A stretch of 64,000 nt of DNA from Arthrobacter sp. P2b (GTDB lineage: Bacteria; Actinomycetota; Actinomycetes; Actinomycetales; Micrococcaceae). The translations under genes were made by a program, and so were the position numbers. The DNA lies in the NCBI RefSeq assembly GCF_900168295.1, contig NZ_FVZL01000002.1, positions 434,001 to 498,000 on the forward strand, given 5' to 3'. Under the pieces are notes generated by a model, which saw nothing but the letters and a program-made list of their open reading frames with translations, was not told the DNA's origin and searched no databases. Shown one piece after another: positions 8,314-16,055 of this stretch. Within the stretch, counting starts at the first letter, position 1. Every line of letters begins with the position of its first letter.

Positions 8314-9183
8314 GTGGCAGCAGTAATTCTGGGATGGAATACGGACGGGCGGAACCCTTGGAACTACCGGGACGCCGTCGAGCAGGTCAGGGAAGCCGGC
8401 CGGTTTTTTGTCCGCTGGGGTATTAATCGACGCTGGAACATTGGGCCCGGAACGGAAGTTTGGCTTTTCCTCCACGGCAGCAGTGACGCGGGCAGCGGCC
8501 TGATCGGCCACGGTGCTGTGCTCACCGGGATCTGCGAAGCGGGGCATCTCCACGATCCGCAGGCAGACGGGCAGTATGTCGGCGTCGTCTTCGACGCCTT
8601 GCTGCCCCTTGGCGAGCAGATAAGGCCGGACGTGTTGGCCACAGCAGTGCCCGGCGTCCGGTGGGGCAACGCGATCCGCCAACCGACGACGGTCCCGTTG
8701 CCAGCGGAGCCTGGGCTTCGCCGGCTGTGGCGGGAGCTGGGACCTGCCGCCGCCACCGTCAGCGAACTGGTTCCAGGAACCTACCCGGTGGAGGCGGTCA
8801 GCAGTATTGAAGTGAACCGCTACGAACGCGACCCGGACGCGCGGCGAATATGCCTGGCGTTCCATGGCACGTCATGCGCTGCCTGCGGTTTCTCCTTCGA
8901 GGCGCGCTACGGCGAACTCGGAGAAGGATCCATCCACGTCCACCACACTGTGCCGGCATCCCTGCTGGGCAACGGATACCAACTGGACCCCGTCGCGGAC
9001 CTTGTGCCCCTGTGCGCCAATTGCCACGACATGGCGCACCGGGACGCCAGCACAGCACGCAGTGTCACGGAACTCCGAAACATCATTGCCAGCGCAGGCC
9101 ACCTTCGCGGCGAGATGGTCGCTGAGCAAACACTCGAGGCGCAGGAGAACGCCCTGCGGATCCTTAATGCGGGCCTGGATTGA
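8314..9183 (+). CDS. HNH endonuclease with N-terminal PUA/EVE-like domain
   Basis: Residues 1-150 resemble an EVE/PUA-like module (LGWNTDGRNPWNYRDAVEQV, then GPGTEVWLFLHG and GLIGHGAVLTG), a fold that reads modified bases in restriction enzymes. Residues 165-250 are an HNH nuclease of the McrA-like kind: NRYERDPDARRICLAFHG, CAACGFSFEARYGELGEG, IHVHHTVPAS, and DPVADLVPLCANCHDMAHR with zinc-binding CxxC pairs and the catalytic HH. This suggests modification-dependent cleavage of foreign DNA. The start is GTG with no clear ribosome site, and the only upstream alternative before the TAG at 8290 is a CTG. Confidence 0.83.
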   Translation: MAAVILGWNTDGRNPWNYRDAVEQVREAGRFFVRWGINRRWNIGPGTEVWLFLHGSSDAGSGLIGHGAVLTGICEAGHLHDPQADGQYVGVVFDALLPLGEQIRPDVLATAVPGVRWGNAIRQPTTVPLPAEPGLRRLWRELGPAAATVSELVPGTYPVEAVSSIEVNRYERDPDARRICLAFHGTSCAACGFSFEARYGELGEGSIHVHHTVPASLLGNGYQLDPVADLVPLCANCHDMAHRDASTARSVTELRNIIASAGHLRGEMVAEQTLEAQENALRILNAGLD

Positions 9184-9203
9184 CTGACGGTGCGGGCAGG
9201 CAA

Positions 9204-9476
9204 TTACTGCCCTGCCGGCGTTGTCCCGAACATCAGTGTGCGCCGGCGGACGTCGTAGTACACGGTCGCCGAGCGTTTCAGGAGGCCCTGGAGTACCTCG
9301 GCGTCCTCTGCGTCAAGGGTAAGGACCTCCTCCCACGCCCCTTGGTCAAGGACCAGCTGGAGGGTCCAGGTGCCCGGCTTTCCGGCGTCCCCGGCCACCC
9401 AGCTGAACTGGTAGTGGTTAACCTGTCGGACCTGGATGCTGTCATCGGTGATTGGTTGTTTTGGTGTGGGGCTCAT
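9204..9476 (-). CDS. Conserved hypothetical protein (90 aa)
   Basis: The ATG at 9476 has AGGAGGGG directly upstream, which decides this start over a longer reading. The product contains VNHYQFSWVAGDAGKPGTWT, then LVLDQGAWEEVLTLDAEDAE, and ends YYDVRRRTLMFGTTPAGQ, suggesting a small beta-rich cytoplasmic domain. It has a pattern similar to the 81-aa protein at 27008-27253 (short beta-strands plus a DQxALxGLL-type helix), but they are not close relatives. Function unknown. Confidence 0.68.
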   Translation of the reverse strand: MSPTPKQPITDDSIQVRQVNHYQFSWVAGDAGKPGTWTLQLVLDQGAWEEVLTLDAEDAEVLQGLLKRSATVYYDVRRRTLMFGTTPAGQ

Positions 9477-9679
9477 GGTCCCCTCCTGGATTGGCGGCGG
9501 GTAGGCCCTTTGCATAAGCCAATACCAATGTAGACCTGGCACCCGTCGTGATCCAGAGCACGTAAGCCAGGCTCAGGAACCCACAAAATTCCGTCAACAA
9601 CCTAAATCTTTGCGCCCGCCGGGGTTATCCTCAAAATGCGTATCCAGTTGCGGGGGCATCCGGGCGGGGGGCTAGGCGC

Positions 9680-9717
9680 ACCCGCGGTGTGACTGCCGCG
9701 GGTCAGTTTCATAATTT
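9680..9717 (+). promoter_or_regulatory. Hairpin and candidate promoter upstream of the VWA gene
   Basis: ACCCGCGG (9680-9687) pairs with CCGCGGGT (9696-9703). GTGACT at 9689 and TAATTT at 9712 are spaced by 17 nt and could be -35/-10 for the gene at 9762. If so, the hairpin overlaps the spacer and may be an operator rather than an RNA structure. Confidence 0.35.
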
Positions 9718-9761
9718 GCATTCACACCGGGGAGACCCGGCGGATTTCAAAGGAAACGAGC

Positions 9762-11627
9762 ATGGGCCGTCGACGCGCAGCAACTGACCCGATCTATCCG
9801 CGATGGATCTGGATCGCAGCGGCGGCCACAGTGGCACTTCTCATCGTTGGCGGCGCATTCGTGCTGCGCACCATGCTCTTTCCCGATCCAGGGGACGGGG
9901 GCACGTCCGGGGGGAATGGCAACACACCTTCAGCAACCGAGCCCTTGACACAGGACAATCCTGCCGCCGTTGCCGGGGCCTCGCCCTGCATCTCCCTGAA
10001 CATCCTCACTTCGCTCGAGAACGCCGAGATGGTCCGCGCCCTGGCGGCCGCGTACACCGCGAAACCCCGCAGCGTGGACGGTAAATGCGTGACGCCGGCA
10101 GTCACCCAGGAAAAATCGGGAGTCGCTGCCGGCAAGGTGGGGGCGCAGTTCCCAGGCGTTCCGGCCGCCGACAGGCCCTCCATCTGGCTGCCGGATTCCT
10201 CCGCGTGGTTACGGATCGCAGGGGAAGATGCCATCGGAAGCCCTGCCAGCCAGGAAGGAACCAGCATCGCCCGGAGTGCGATCGTTGTCGCCATGCCGGA
10301 GACGATGGTGCGCGCCCTCGGCTGGGACAGCAAACCGCCGTCGTGGTCTGAGGTCTTCAAAATGTCCGAAGAGCAGGACGTCTGGGAGCGCCTCGGCCAT
10401 GGCGACTGGGGGAAATTCAAGTTCGGCAAGGCCAGTCCGCTCGTTTCAACGTCGGGCTTGATGGCCCTTGCCGCTTCCTACGGTGCCGCCGGCGGCAGCC
10501 TTGGGGGCTTGGACGACATGGACCTGGATGCACCGTCCCTGGTGGAGAAGGTGCGTGCCGTGGAACTGGGCACCAGCCACTACATGGCCACTCCCGAGCA
10601 TTTCCTGTGGCACGCCAGGGAGGCTGACGACGCCGGGAACGTCGCGGAGTTCCTCTCCGCGGTGATCGTGGATGAAAAGGCGGTCTGGGACTATAACCGG
10701 GGAGTGGTCAGCGAGGACGGTACGAAAAAGCAGTCCGGCCCCGTGCCCAGGGAGCCCCTCCGGGCCATCTACCCCAATGACGGCGTGCACGTGGCTGACA
10801 ACCCGGCAGTAATCCTTGACGGCGAATGGGTACAGAGCCAGCAGCGTCTGGCCGCGCAGGACTTCCTCGCGTTCGCGGTGACGGAGCAGGGCCAGGACGT
10901 CGTCAAGGCGTCCGGCTACCGCAGCATCCAGGGAAAGCTGGACGCCACCGTGGCGGCAACCGGCCGGTACGCTGAGACGCTCCAACCGCTGCCACTCCCC
11001 AAGGCGGAGGCGCTTGTTGCCATGCAGGACAGCTTCCACGAGGTCCGCAAGCGGGCCAGGGCCTTGTTCCTGCTGGATGTTTCCGAGTCCATGGTGCAGG
11101 AGACCGGAGTGACCAAGTTGCAGCGGGCCAAGGATGCCGTTGTCAAGGCACTGGACCACTTCGTGGGTGAGGACGAGATTGGGCTGGCCGCGTTCTCCCA
11201 TGTGGATGACGGCCCCCTGCAGCCGGGCATCGTTAGCCCGGTAGCCCCGCTGAAGACCAATAAAGAAGACATCATCGCCAAGCTCAACGGGCTCCAGGCC
11301 GTGGACGCTACGCCGCTTTTTGAAGCGGTTGGCCGCTTCGCCGGCGATCAGGCCAAGGACTACAAAGACAGCTTCATCAACACCATTGTGCTTTTGAGCG
11401 ACGGCAAGAATGATTCCACCCACCCCGGAGACCTGCCCGGGCTCACCGAACAGCTCAGCCATCAGAACCACGCGACACCGGTGCTCGTCTTTACACTCGC
11501 ATACGGGCCCGACGCCGACGTCCCCACTTTGCTTGAAATCGCCAGGGCGAGCGGGGCGCACTACTACGACGCCACCGACCCGAACAGGCTCGAGGAGGTA
11601 CTCGGCGAACTGGTGACCAGCTTCTAG
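9762..11627 (+). CDS. Membrane-anchored substrate-binding-like / VWA domain protein
   Basis: A 621-aa extracellular protein: signal-anchor at about residues 16-37, a Gly/Thr linker, then a roughly 330-residue region resembling a periplasmic-binding fold (ALAAAYTAKPRSVDG; PSWSEVFKMSE; RAIYPNDGVHVADNPAVILD; LAAQDFLAFAVTEQGQ). A C-terminal von Willebrand A domain follows with a MIDAS: LFLLDVSESM (DxSxS), the ATPLFEA threonine and VLLSDGKND. It probably uses metal-dependent protein contacts at the cell surface. AAAGGAA precedes the ATG. It ends 4 bp before the lacI promoter and is not obviously part of the fructoside operon. Confidence 0.85.
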   Translation: MGRRRAATDPIYPRWIWIAAAATVALLIVGGAFVLRTMLFPDPGDGGTSGGNGNTPSATEPLTQDNPAAVAGASPCISLNILTSLENAEMVRALAAAYTAKPRSVDGKCVTPAVTQEKSGVAAGKVGAQFPGVPAADRPSIWLPDSSAWLRIAGEDAIGSPASQEGTSIARSAIVVAMPETMVRALGWDSKPPSWSEVFKMSEEQDVWERLGHGDWGKFKFGKASPLVSTSGLMALAASYGAAGGSLGGLDDMDLDAPSLVEKVRAVELGTSHYMATPEHFLWHAREADDAGNVAEFLSAVIVDEKAVWDYNRGVVSEDGTKKQSGPVPREPLRAIYPNDGVHVADNPAVILDGEWVQSQQRLAAQDFLAFAVTEQGQDVVKASGYRSIQGKLDATVAATGRYAETLQPLPLPKAEALVAMQDSFHEVRKRARALFLLDVSESMVQETGVTKLQRAKDAVVKALDHFVGEDEIGLAAFSHVDDGPLQPGIVSPVAPLKTNKEDIIAKLNGLQAVDATPLFEAVGRFAGDQAKDYKDSFINTIVLLSDGKNDSTHPGDLPGLTEQLSHQNHATPVLVFTLAYGPDADVPTLLEIARASGAHYYDATDPNRLEEVLGELVTSF

Positions 11628-11630
11628 GCC

Positions 11631-11690
11631 TTGACGGTTGCAAAACGTTTTGCATATAGTGATGCAAGCAACATACAAAACGTTTTGCAA
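11631..11690 (+). promoter_or_regulatory. lacI-type promoter with two operators
   Basis: TTGACG (11631-11636) and TATAGT (11655-11660) are spaced by 18 nt. The 16-bp palindrome TGCAAAACGTTTTGCA (11639-11654) fills the spacer, and a second site, CAAAACGTTTTG (11676-11687), lies 35 bp further on, centre to centre. The central CG and A/T-rich arms are typical of LacI-family operators, so autorepression is the simple reading; the adjacent regulator is the probable ligand. Confidence 0.85.
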
Positions 11691-11703
11691 AGGAACGAAG
11701 TCA

Positions 11704-12726
11704 ATGGCGACAAAGGTCAACATCCGGGACGTGGCGAAAGCTGCCGGCGTCTCCGTAACCACCGTGTCGCATGCCCTGAGCGAAGCGCACAGCTCCCGGG
11801 TCAACGCCCGGACTGTGGAACACATCAAAGCCGTAGCCGGTGACCTCGGCTACGCACCGAACCGCCTGGCAAGCGGACTGCGCAACCAGCGTTCACAGAT
11901 CCTCGGCCTTGTCAGTGACGAGATCACCACCACGCCCTTTGCCGGTGCCATGATCCAGGGCGCCCAGGACGCCGCCTCGGAGCACGGGTACTTGCTGATG
12001 GTGGTCAACTCCGGCTTGGACAATGAGCTGGAGCGCCAGGAAATCCGGGCCCTGCAGCAGCACCAGGTGGACGGCATCGTCTACGCCCGCATGTTCAACC
12101 AGCAGGTGTCCGTCCCGGGCGAACTGGGTGCAGCCCCAACTGTTGTCCTCGACGCCACCCCGGACAACCCCGCACTGTCCTCTGTGGTGCCGGACGAGTT
12201 CGGCGCCGGCGAGTCCGCGGCCGAACTTCTGGTTACGGCCGGTCATCGCCGGATTGCCATGGTCAACAACGAGGACGATATTCCGGCCGCCCACGGGCGG
12301 CTCGCAGGGTTCCGCGCAGCGCTTGTCCGCCATGGACTGGAACTACCCGCGGACTGCCTGATGGCCGGACATCCAAGCACTGCGGGAGGCCGGGAAGCGG
12401 CGCTTCAGCTGTTGTCCCGGGCGGAACCACCCACCGCGCTGTTCTGCTTCAATGACCAGATGGCCATGGGCGCCTACCAGGCGGCAGGGCACCTTGGCCT
12501 GAAGGTTCCGGCTGACGTTTCAATTGTGGGCGTTGACAACCTTGAGCTCATCGCCGACGGCCTCTGGCCGGGCCTGTCCACCATGGCCCTCCCCCACTAT
12601 GAGATGGGCCGGTGGGCTGTCCTGAAACTCCTGGAGGAGCTTGAGGACCCCGGGGCGCCGCGGAGGCAGGAAAAGATTTCCTGCCCCGTCATTGAGCGGG
12701 AGTCCGTCGCTCCGCCCCGGAACTGA
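11704..12726 (+). CDS. LacI family transcriptional regulator (fructoside operon)
   Basis: 340 aa. The N-terminal HTH and hinge read VNIRDVAKAAGVSVTTVSHA and GYAPNRLASGLR, followed by a periplasmic-binding-like effector domain (ILGLVSDEITTTPFAGAMI, then ALFCFNDQMAMGAYQAAGHL and VSIVGVDNLELI). The ATG at 11704 was chosen because AAAGGAACG precedes it and the HTH starts at residue 5. It most likely represses itself and the downstream importer/GH32 genes, released by a sugar such as fructose, sucrose or a fructan fragment (inference from neighbours). Confidence 0.92.
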   Translation: MATKVNIRDVAKAAGVSVTTVSHALSEAHSSRVNARTVEHIKAVAGDLGYAPNRLASGLRNQRSQILGLVSDEITTTPFAGAMIQGAQDAASEHGYLLMVVNSGLDNELERQEIRALQQHQVDGIVYARMFNQQVSVPGELGAAPTVVLDATPDNPALSSVVPDEFGAGESAAELLVTAGHRRIAMVNNEDDIPAAHGRLAGFRAALVRHGLELPADCLMAGHPSTAGGREAALQLLSRAEPPTALFCFNDQMAMGAYQAAGHLGLKVPADVSIVGVDNLELIADGLWPGLSTMALPHYEMGRWAVLKLLEELEDPGAPRRQEKISCPVIERESVAPPRN

Positions 12727-12746
12727 CACCCAGGCGCAAGAAAACC

Positions 12747-12790
12747 CCCGTTAAAAACGGGAACGCAGCCGTTGCAGCGGCCGCGTTCCC
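12747..12790 (+). promoter_or_regulatory. Two mutually exclusive hairpins between lacI and the binding-protein gene
   Basis: Hairpin 1 pairs CCCGTT (12747-12752) with AACGGG (12756-12761). Hairpin 2 pairs GGGAACGC (12759-12766) with GCGTTCCC (12783-12790). They share GGG at 12759-12761, so both cannot form fully. No U-tract follows hairpin 2. Possible roles are partial termination, RNA processing or stabilisation of the downstream message. Confidence 0.5.
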
Positions 12791-12838
12791 TGCAGGACCT
12801 ACATCAATCCCCCGCTGTCCAAGCAGAAAGACCGACCC

Positions 12839-14131
12839 ATGAACAAGAAGTTCACCAAGATCCTGGCGACCAGCATAGCCGCAGCCGCCCTCACAGCCAC
12901 CCTCGCCGGCTGCGGCAAGGGCAGTGCATCGTCTTCCACTGAAGGTTCCGGTGAGATCGCGCTCTGGACCCACAACGCCGGCAACCCGGAGGAACTGGCT
13001 GCCGTCCAGAAGATCGTTGACTCCTACAACGGCAGCCAGGACAACGTGAAGATCAGGATCCAGGCCTTCCCCCAGGACTCCTACAACGACTCCGTGGTCT
13101 CGGCAGCAGCCGCGGGCAACCTGCCCTGCATCGTGGACATTGACGGCCCCAACGTGCCTAACTGGGCCTGGGCCGGGTACCTGAAGCCCCTCGAACTGGA
13201 TGCGGACCTTTCCAAGCATCTCCCCAGCACTGTGGCTGAATGGGATGGAAAGCCCTACGCCGTTGGCTACTATGATGTCGCCCTGGCCATGATGGCCCGC
13301 GCCTCTGACCTGAAGGCCGCCGGCGTACGCCCCGCCACCATGGAGAAGCCGTGGACCAAGGAAGAGTTCCAGGATGCCCTCAGCAAGCTCAAGGCTCTGG
13401 GCACGTGGGAGCACCCGCTGGACCTGGGCACCGCCGGCACTGGCGAATGGCTTCCGTACGGCTACTCCCCCCTCCTGCAGTCGTTCGGCGGCGACCTGGT
13501 GAACAGGGACGGCTTCCAAAGTGCAGAGGGCGCACTGAACGGCGACAAGGCGGTGGAGTGGGCCGAGTGGTTCCGCGGCCTCGCGGACCAGGGCTTCATG
13601 GCCAAGAAGAGCGGCAAGGACTCCACCCAGGACTTCCTGAACAACAAGTCAGCGATCGTCTACACGGGCTCGTGGGCCGGGGACAAGGCCAGGGCGGCCC
13701 TTGGCGACGACCTCGTCGTCATGCCGCCGGTGGACCTCGGCGAGGGCCCGAAGATCGGCGGCGCCTCCTGGCAGTGGGGCGTCACCAGCGGCTGCAGCAA
13801 CGCCGAGGCAGCCATGGACTACCTCTCCTACTCCCTGAAGCCGGAAAACATTGCCGCAGTGGCCAAGGCCACCGGCGCGATTCCTGCCAGCGAAGAGGCG
13901 GCGGCCCAGATTCCGGCCTTCGCCCAGGGCGGCGCCAACCGGATCTTCATGGACTTCTCCCGCGAATACGCGGTCATGCGGCCCGAGACGCCCGCCTACC
14001 CCTTCATCGCCACCGAATACGGGAAGGCCGTGCAGGACATCCTGAACGGGGCGGACGCGAAGTCCACCCTTGATAACGCCGTGAAGGCGATCGACGCCAA
14101 CATCAAGTCCAACGGCGGCTACAAGAACTAG
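12839..14131 (+). CDS. Sugar ABC transporter substrate-binding lipoprotein
   Basis: 430 aa with a lipoprotein signal peptide: basic MNKKFTK, hydrophobic stretch, and lipobox TLAGC with Cys at about residue 25. The mature part is a cluster-1 sugar-binding protein of the family 1 (MalE-like) type (IALWTHNAGNPEELAAVQKI, YAVGYYDVALAMMARASDL, GASWQWGVTSGC). It captures the sugar outside the membrane for the two permeases that follow. Preference for sucrose or fructo-oligosaccharides is inferred from the GH32 gene in the operon. Confidence 0.9.
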   Translation: MNKKFTKILATSIAAAALTATLAGCGKGSASSSTEGSGEIALWTHNAGNPEELAAVQKIVDSYNGSQDNVKIRIQAFPQDSYNDSVVSAAAAGNLPCIVDIDGPNVPNWAWAGYLKPLELDADLSKHLPSTVAEWDGKPYAVGYYDVALAMMARASDLKAAGVRPATMEKPWTKEEFQDALSKLKALGTWEHPLDLGTAGTGEWLPYGYSPLLQSFGGDLVNRDGFQSAEGALNGDKAVEWAEWFRGLADQGFMAKKSGKDSTQDFLNNKSAIVYTGSWAGDKARAALGDDLVVMPPVDLGEGPKIGGASWQWGVTSGCSNAEAAMDYLSYSLKPENIAAVAKATGAIPASEEAAAQIPAFAQGGANRIFMDFSREYAVMRPETPAYPFIATEYGKAVQDILNGADAKSTLDNAVKAIDANIKSNGGYKN

Positions 14132-14139
14132 CCGGAGCC

Positions 14140-14168
14140 CCGGATGGCTGCTCCCCGCAGCCATCCGG
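14140..14168 (+). terminator. 12-bp perfect stem-loop between binding protein and permease genes
   Basis: CCGGATGGCTGC pairs with GCAGCCATCCGG around TCCCC, starting 8 nt after the binding-protein stop. There is no U-run. Such hairpins after binding-protein genes usually protect the upstream message or partially terminate, giving excess binding protein over permease. Confidence 0.6.
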
Positions 14169-14191
14169 CAGCCCGACCTACGGAGACCCTC

Positions 14192-15169
14192 ATGGCAACT
14201 GCTTCCCTTCCCACACGCCCAAGTCCAGCCACCCCTGAAACTGCCCTGCCGCCGTCGAACGCGAAAGGTAAGGCCCCCAAGACCCACAGCCGCCCTGGCT
14301 TCCGCCGGGAACAGCTCAGCGGCTGGGGCATGATCGCCCCGGCGGCACTGCTGCTGCTCGCCTTCATCTTCATCCCGGCCGTCCTTGGCTTCGGTCTGGC
14401 CTTCACCAACGCGCGGCTCATCTCGCCGCGTCCGGTCGAATTTGTGGGCGTGGAGAACTTCGCCCGGCTCTTCTCGGACCCCACGTTCTACCGTGCCCTG
14501 CTCAACGTCGCCTACTTCACCGTCGTCATCGTTCCGGTGCAGTCCGGCCTGGCCCTGGTGATGGCGCTGCTGATCAACAAGAAATTCCGCGGCGTGAACT
14601 TCTTCCGCACCGTGTACTTCCTGCCCGTGGTCACCTCCATGGTGGTGGTCTCGCTGCTGTGGCTGTTCATGTACCGCAAGGACGGCCTGATCAACGAGAT
14701 CCTCGCCGCCGTCAGCTTCGGCCTGATCGACGGCCCGGACTGGCTCGGCGACCCCAACACCGCAATGCCGGCCATCATCATCCTGTCCATCTGGCAGGCG
14801 GCCGGATTCCACATGATCATCTGGCTCGCCGGGCTCCAGGGCATCTCCGGTGAACTGTACGAGGCCTCGCAGCTGGACGGCACCAGCCGGTGGCAGCAGT
14901 TCCGCTACGTGACCTGGCCCGGCCTCTTCCACACGCGCAGCCTGGTCCTTGTCACCATCACCATCCAGGCCCTTGGGCTCTTCGACCAGATCAGCGTTAT
15001 GACCCAGGGCGGTCCCATGGACTCGACCACCACCATCATTTACGAGGCTGTCCAGTCCGGCTACCGGCAGCAGGAAACTTCCTACGCCTCCGCCATCTCG
15101 CTGGTGTTCTTCGTCCTCGTGCTGATCGTCTCCGCGGTGCAGCGCTACCTTACGCGGGAGAAAGACTGA
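14192..15169 (+). CDS. Sugar ABC transporter permease 1 (MalF-like)
   Basis: 325 aa. The ATG at 14192 has GGAG 7-8 nt upstream; the in-frame ATG at 14144 lies inside the upstream hairpin and is unlikely. A 45-residue hydrophilic N-terminus precedes six predicted membrane helices (first about MIAPAALLLLAFIFIPAVLG). The EAA loop is GELYEASQLDGTSRWQQFRY with the ATPase-contact glycine region. It pairs with the next permease to form the membrane channel. No ATPase gene is in the operon, so a shared MsmK-type ATPase elsewhere is expected. Confidence 0.93.
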   Translation: MATASLPTRPSPATPETALPPSNAKGKAPKTHSRPGFRREQLSGWGMIAPAALLLLAFIFIPAVLGFGLAFTNARLISPRPVEFVGVENFARLFSDPTFYRALLNVAYFTVVIVPVQSGLALVMALLINKKFRGVNFFRTVYFLPVVTSMVVVSLLWLFMYRKDGLINEILAAVSFGLIDGPDWLGDPNTAMPAIIILSIWQAAGFHMIIWLAGLQGISGELYEASQLDGTSRWQQFRYVTWPGLFHTRSLVLVTITIQALGLFDQISVMTQGGPMDSTTTIIYEAVQSGYRQQETSYASAISLVFFVLVLIVSAVQRYLTREKD

Positions 15170-15170
15170 C

Positions 15171-16049
15171 ATGAAAAACCAACTGCTCCTGAAAAACGCC
15201 GGCACCATGCTGGTGCGGATCCTCTTCGCCGTCGTCGCCGCGTTCCCCATCGTTTTTATGCTCGTGTCCTCCCTGAAGCCGGACCAGCAGATCTTCGGCG
15301 ACATGTCCTCCCTGGCCGCATTCCTGCCGGTGGGCAACATCTCCTTCGACAACTACACCGCCGTCTTCGACCGCGTCCCGGCCGCCCGCTTCCTGCTGAA
15401 CTCGGTGGGCGTCTCCGCCGTCACCGTGATCCTCGGGATCTTCGTCAACAGCCTGTGCGCCTTCGCCCTCTCCCGGATGCAGGTCCGCGGCAAGAAAATC
15501 GTGTTCACCGCCATCCTCGCCACGCTGATCGTGCCCTTCCAGACCCTTGCCCTGCCGTTGGTGTGGTGGGTCAACCAGCTCCCCTACTTCGAGCTGAACG
15601 GCTTCAGCCTCGAATTCTCCAAGGGCTGGCTGGACACGTACCAGGTCCAGATTATCCCCTTCATCGCCAACGCCTTCTCGATCTACCTGTTCCACCAGTA
15701 CTTCGAGTCCATTCCCAAGGAACTGGACGAGGCCGCGCGGATCGACGGCGCCGGCTGGTTCAAGATCTACCGCCAGGTGGTCATGCCGCTGTCCGGCCCA
15801 GCCACCGCCACCGTGGCGATCCTGACCTTCCTGCCGGCCTGGAACTCCTACCTCTGGCCGCTCATGGTGGTCCAGTCCGAGGAACTGCGCCCGGTGATGA
15901 TCGGCATCCAGTACTTCTTCCAGCTGAACGTCTCCTGGGGCGAGGTCATGGCGTACGCATCCCTCATCACCGTTCCCGTGGTGGTGCTGTTCATCGCCTT
16001 CCAGCGTTCCTTCGTCAACAGCATCGCCTCCAGCGGCGTGAAGGGCTAG
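15171..16049 (+). CDS. Sugar ABC transporter permease 2 (MalG-like)
   Basis: 292 aa, six membrane helices, beginning 1 nt after the stop of permease 1, so translation is probably coupled. The EAA motif is PKELDEAARIDGAGWFKIYR followed by VVMPLSGP, characteristic of the MalG/second subunit of carbohydrate importers. It forms the channel with the MalF-like subunit. Six nucleotides separate its stop from the GH32 gene. Confidence 0.93.
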   Translation: MKNQLLLKNAGTMLVRILFAVVAAFPIVFMLVSSLKPDQQIFGDMSSLAAFLPVGNISFDNYTAVFDRVPAARFLLNSVGVSAVTVILGIFVNSLCAFALSRMQVRGKKIVFTAILATLIVPFQTLALPLVWWVNQLPYFELNGFSLEFSKGWLDTYQVQIIPFIANAFSIYLFHQYFESIPKELDEAARIDGAGWFKIYRQVVMPLSGPATATVAILTFLPAWNSYLWPLMVVQSEELRPVMIGIQYFFQLNVSWGEVMAYASLITVPVVVLFIAFQRSFVNSIASSGVKG

Positions 16050-16055
16050 GCCACA

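Noticed and set aside
13649..15352. A 567-codon minus-strand frame across the importer genes
   Set aside because: Antisense shadow of the binding-protein and permease genes; its product has no domain and is His/Asp/Gly-rich.
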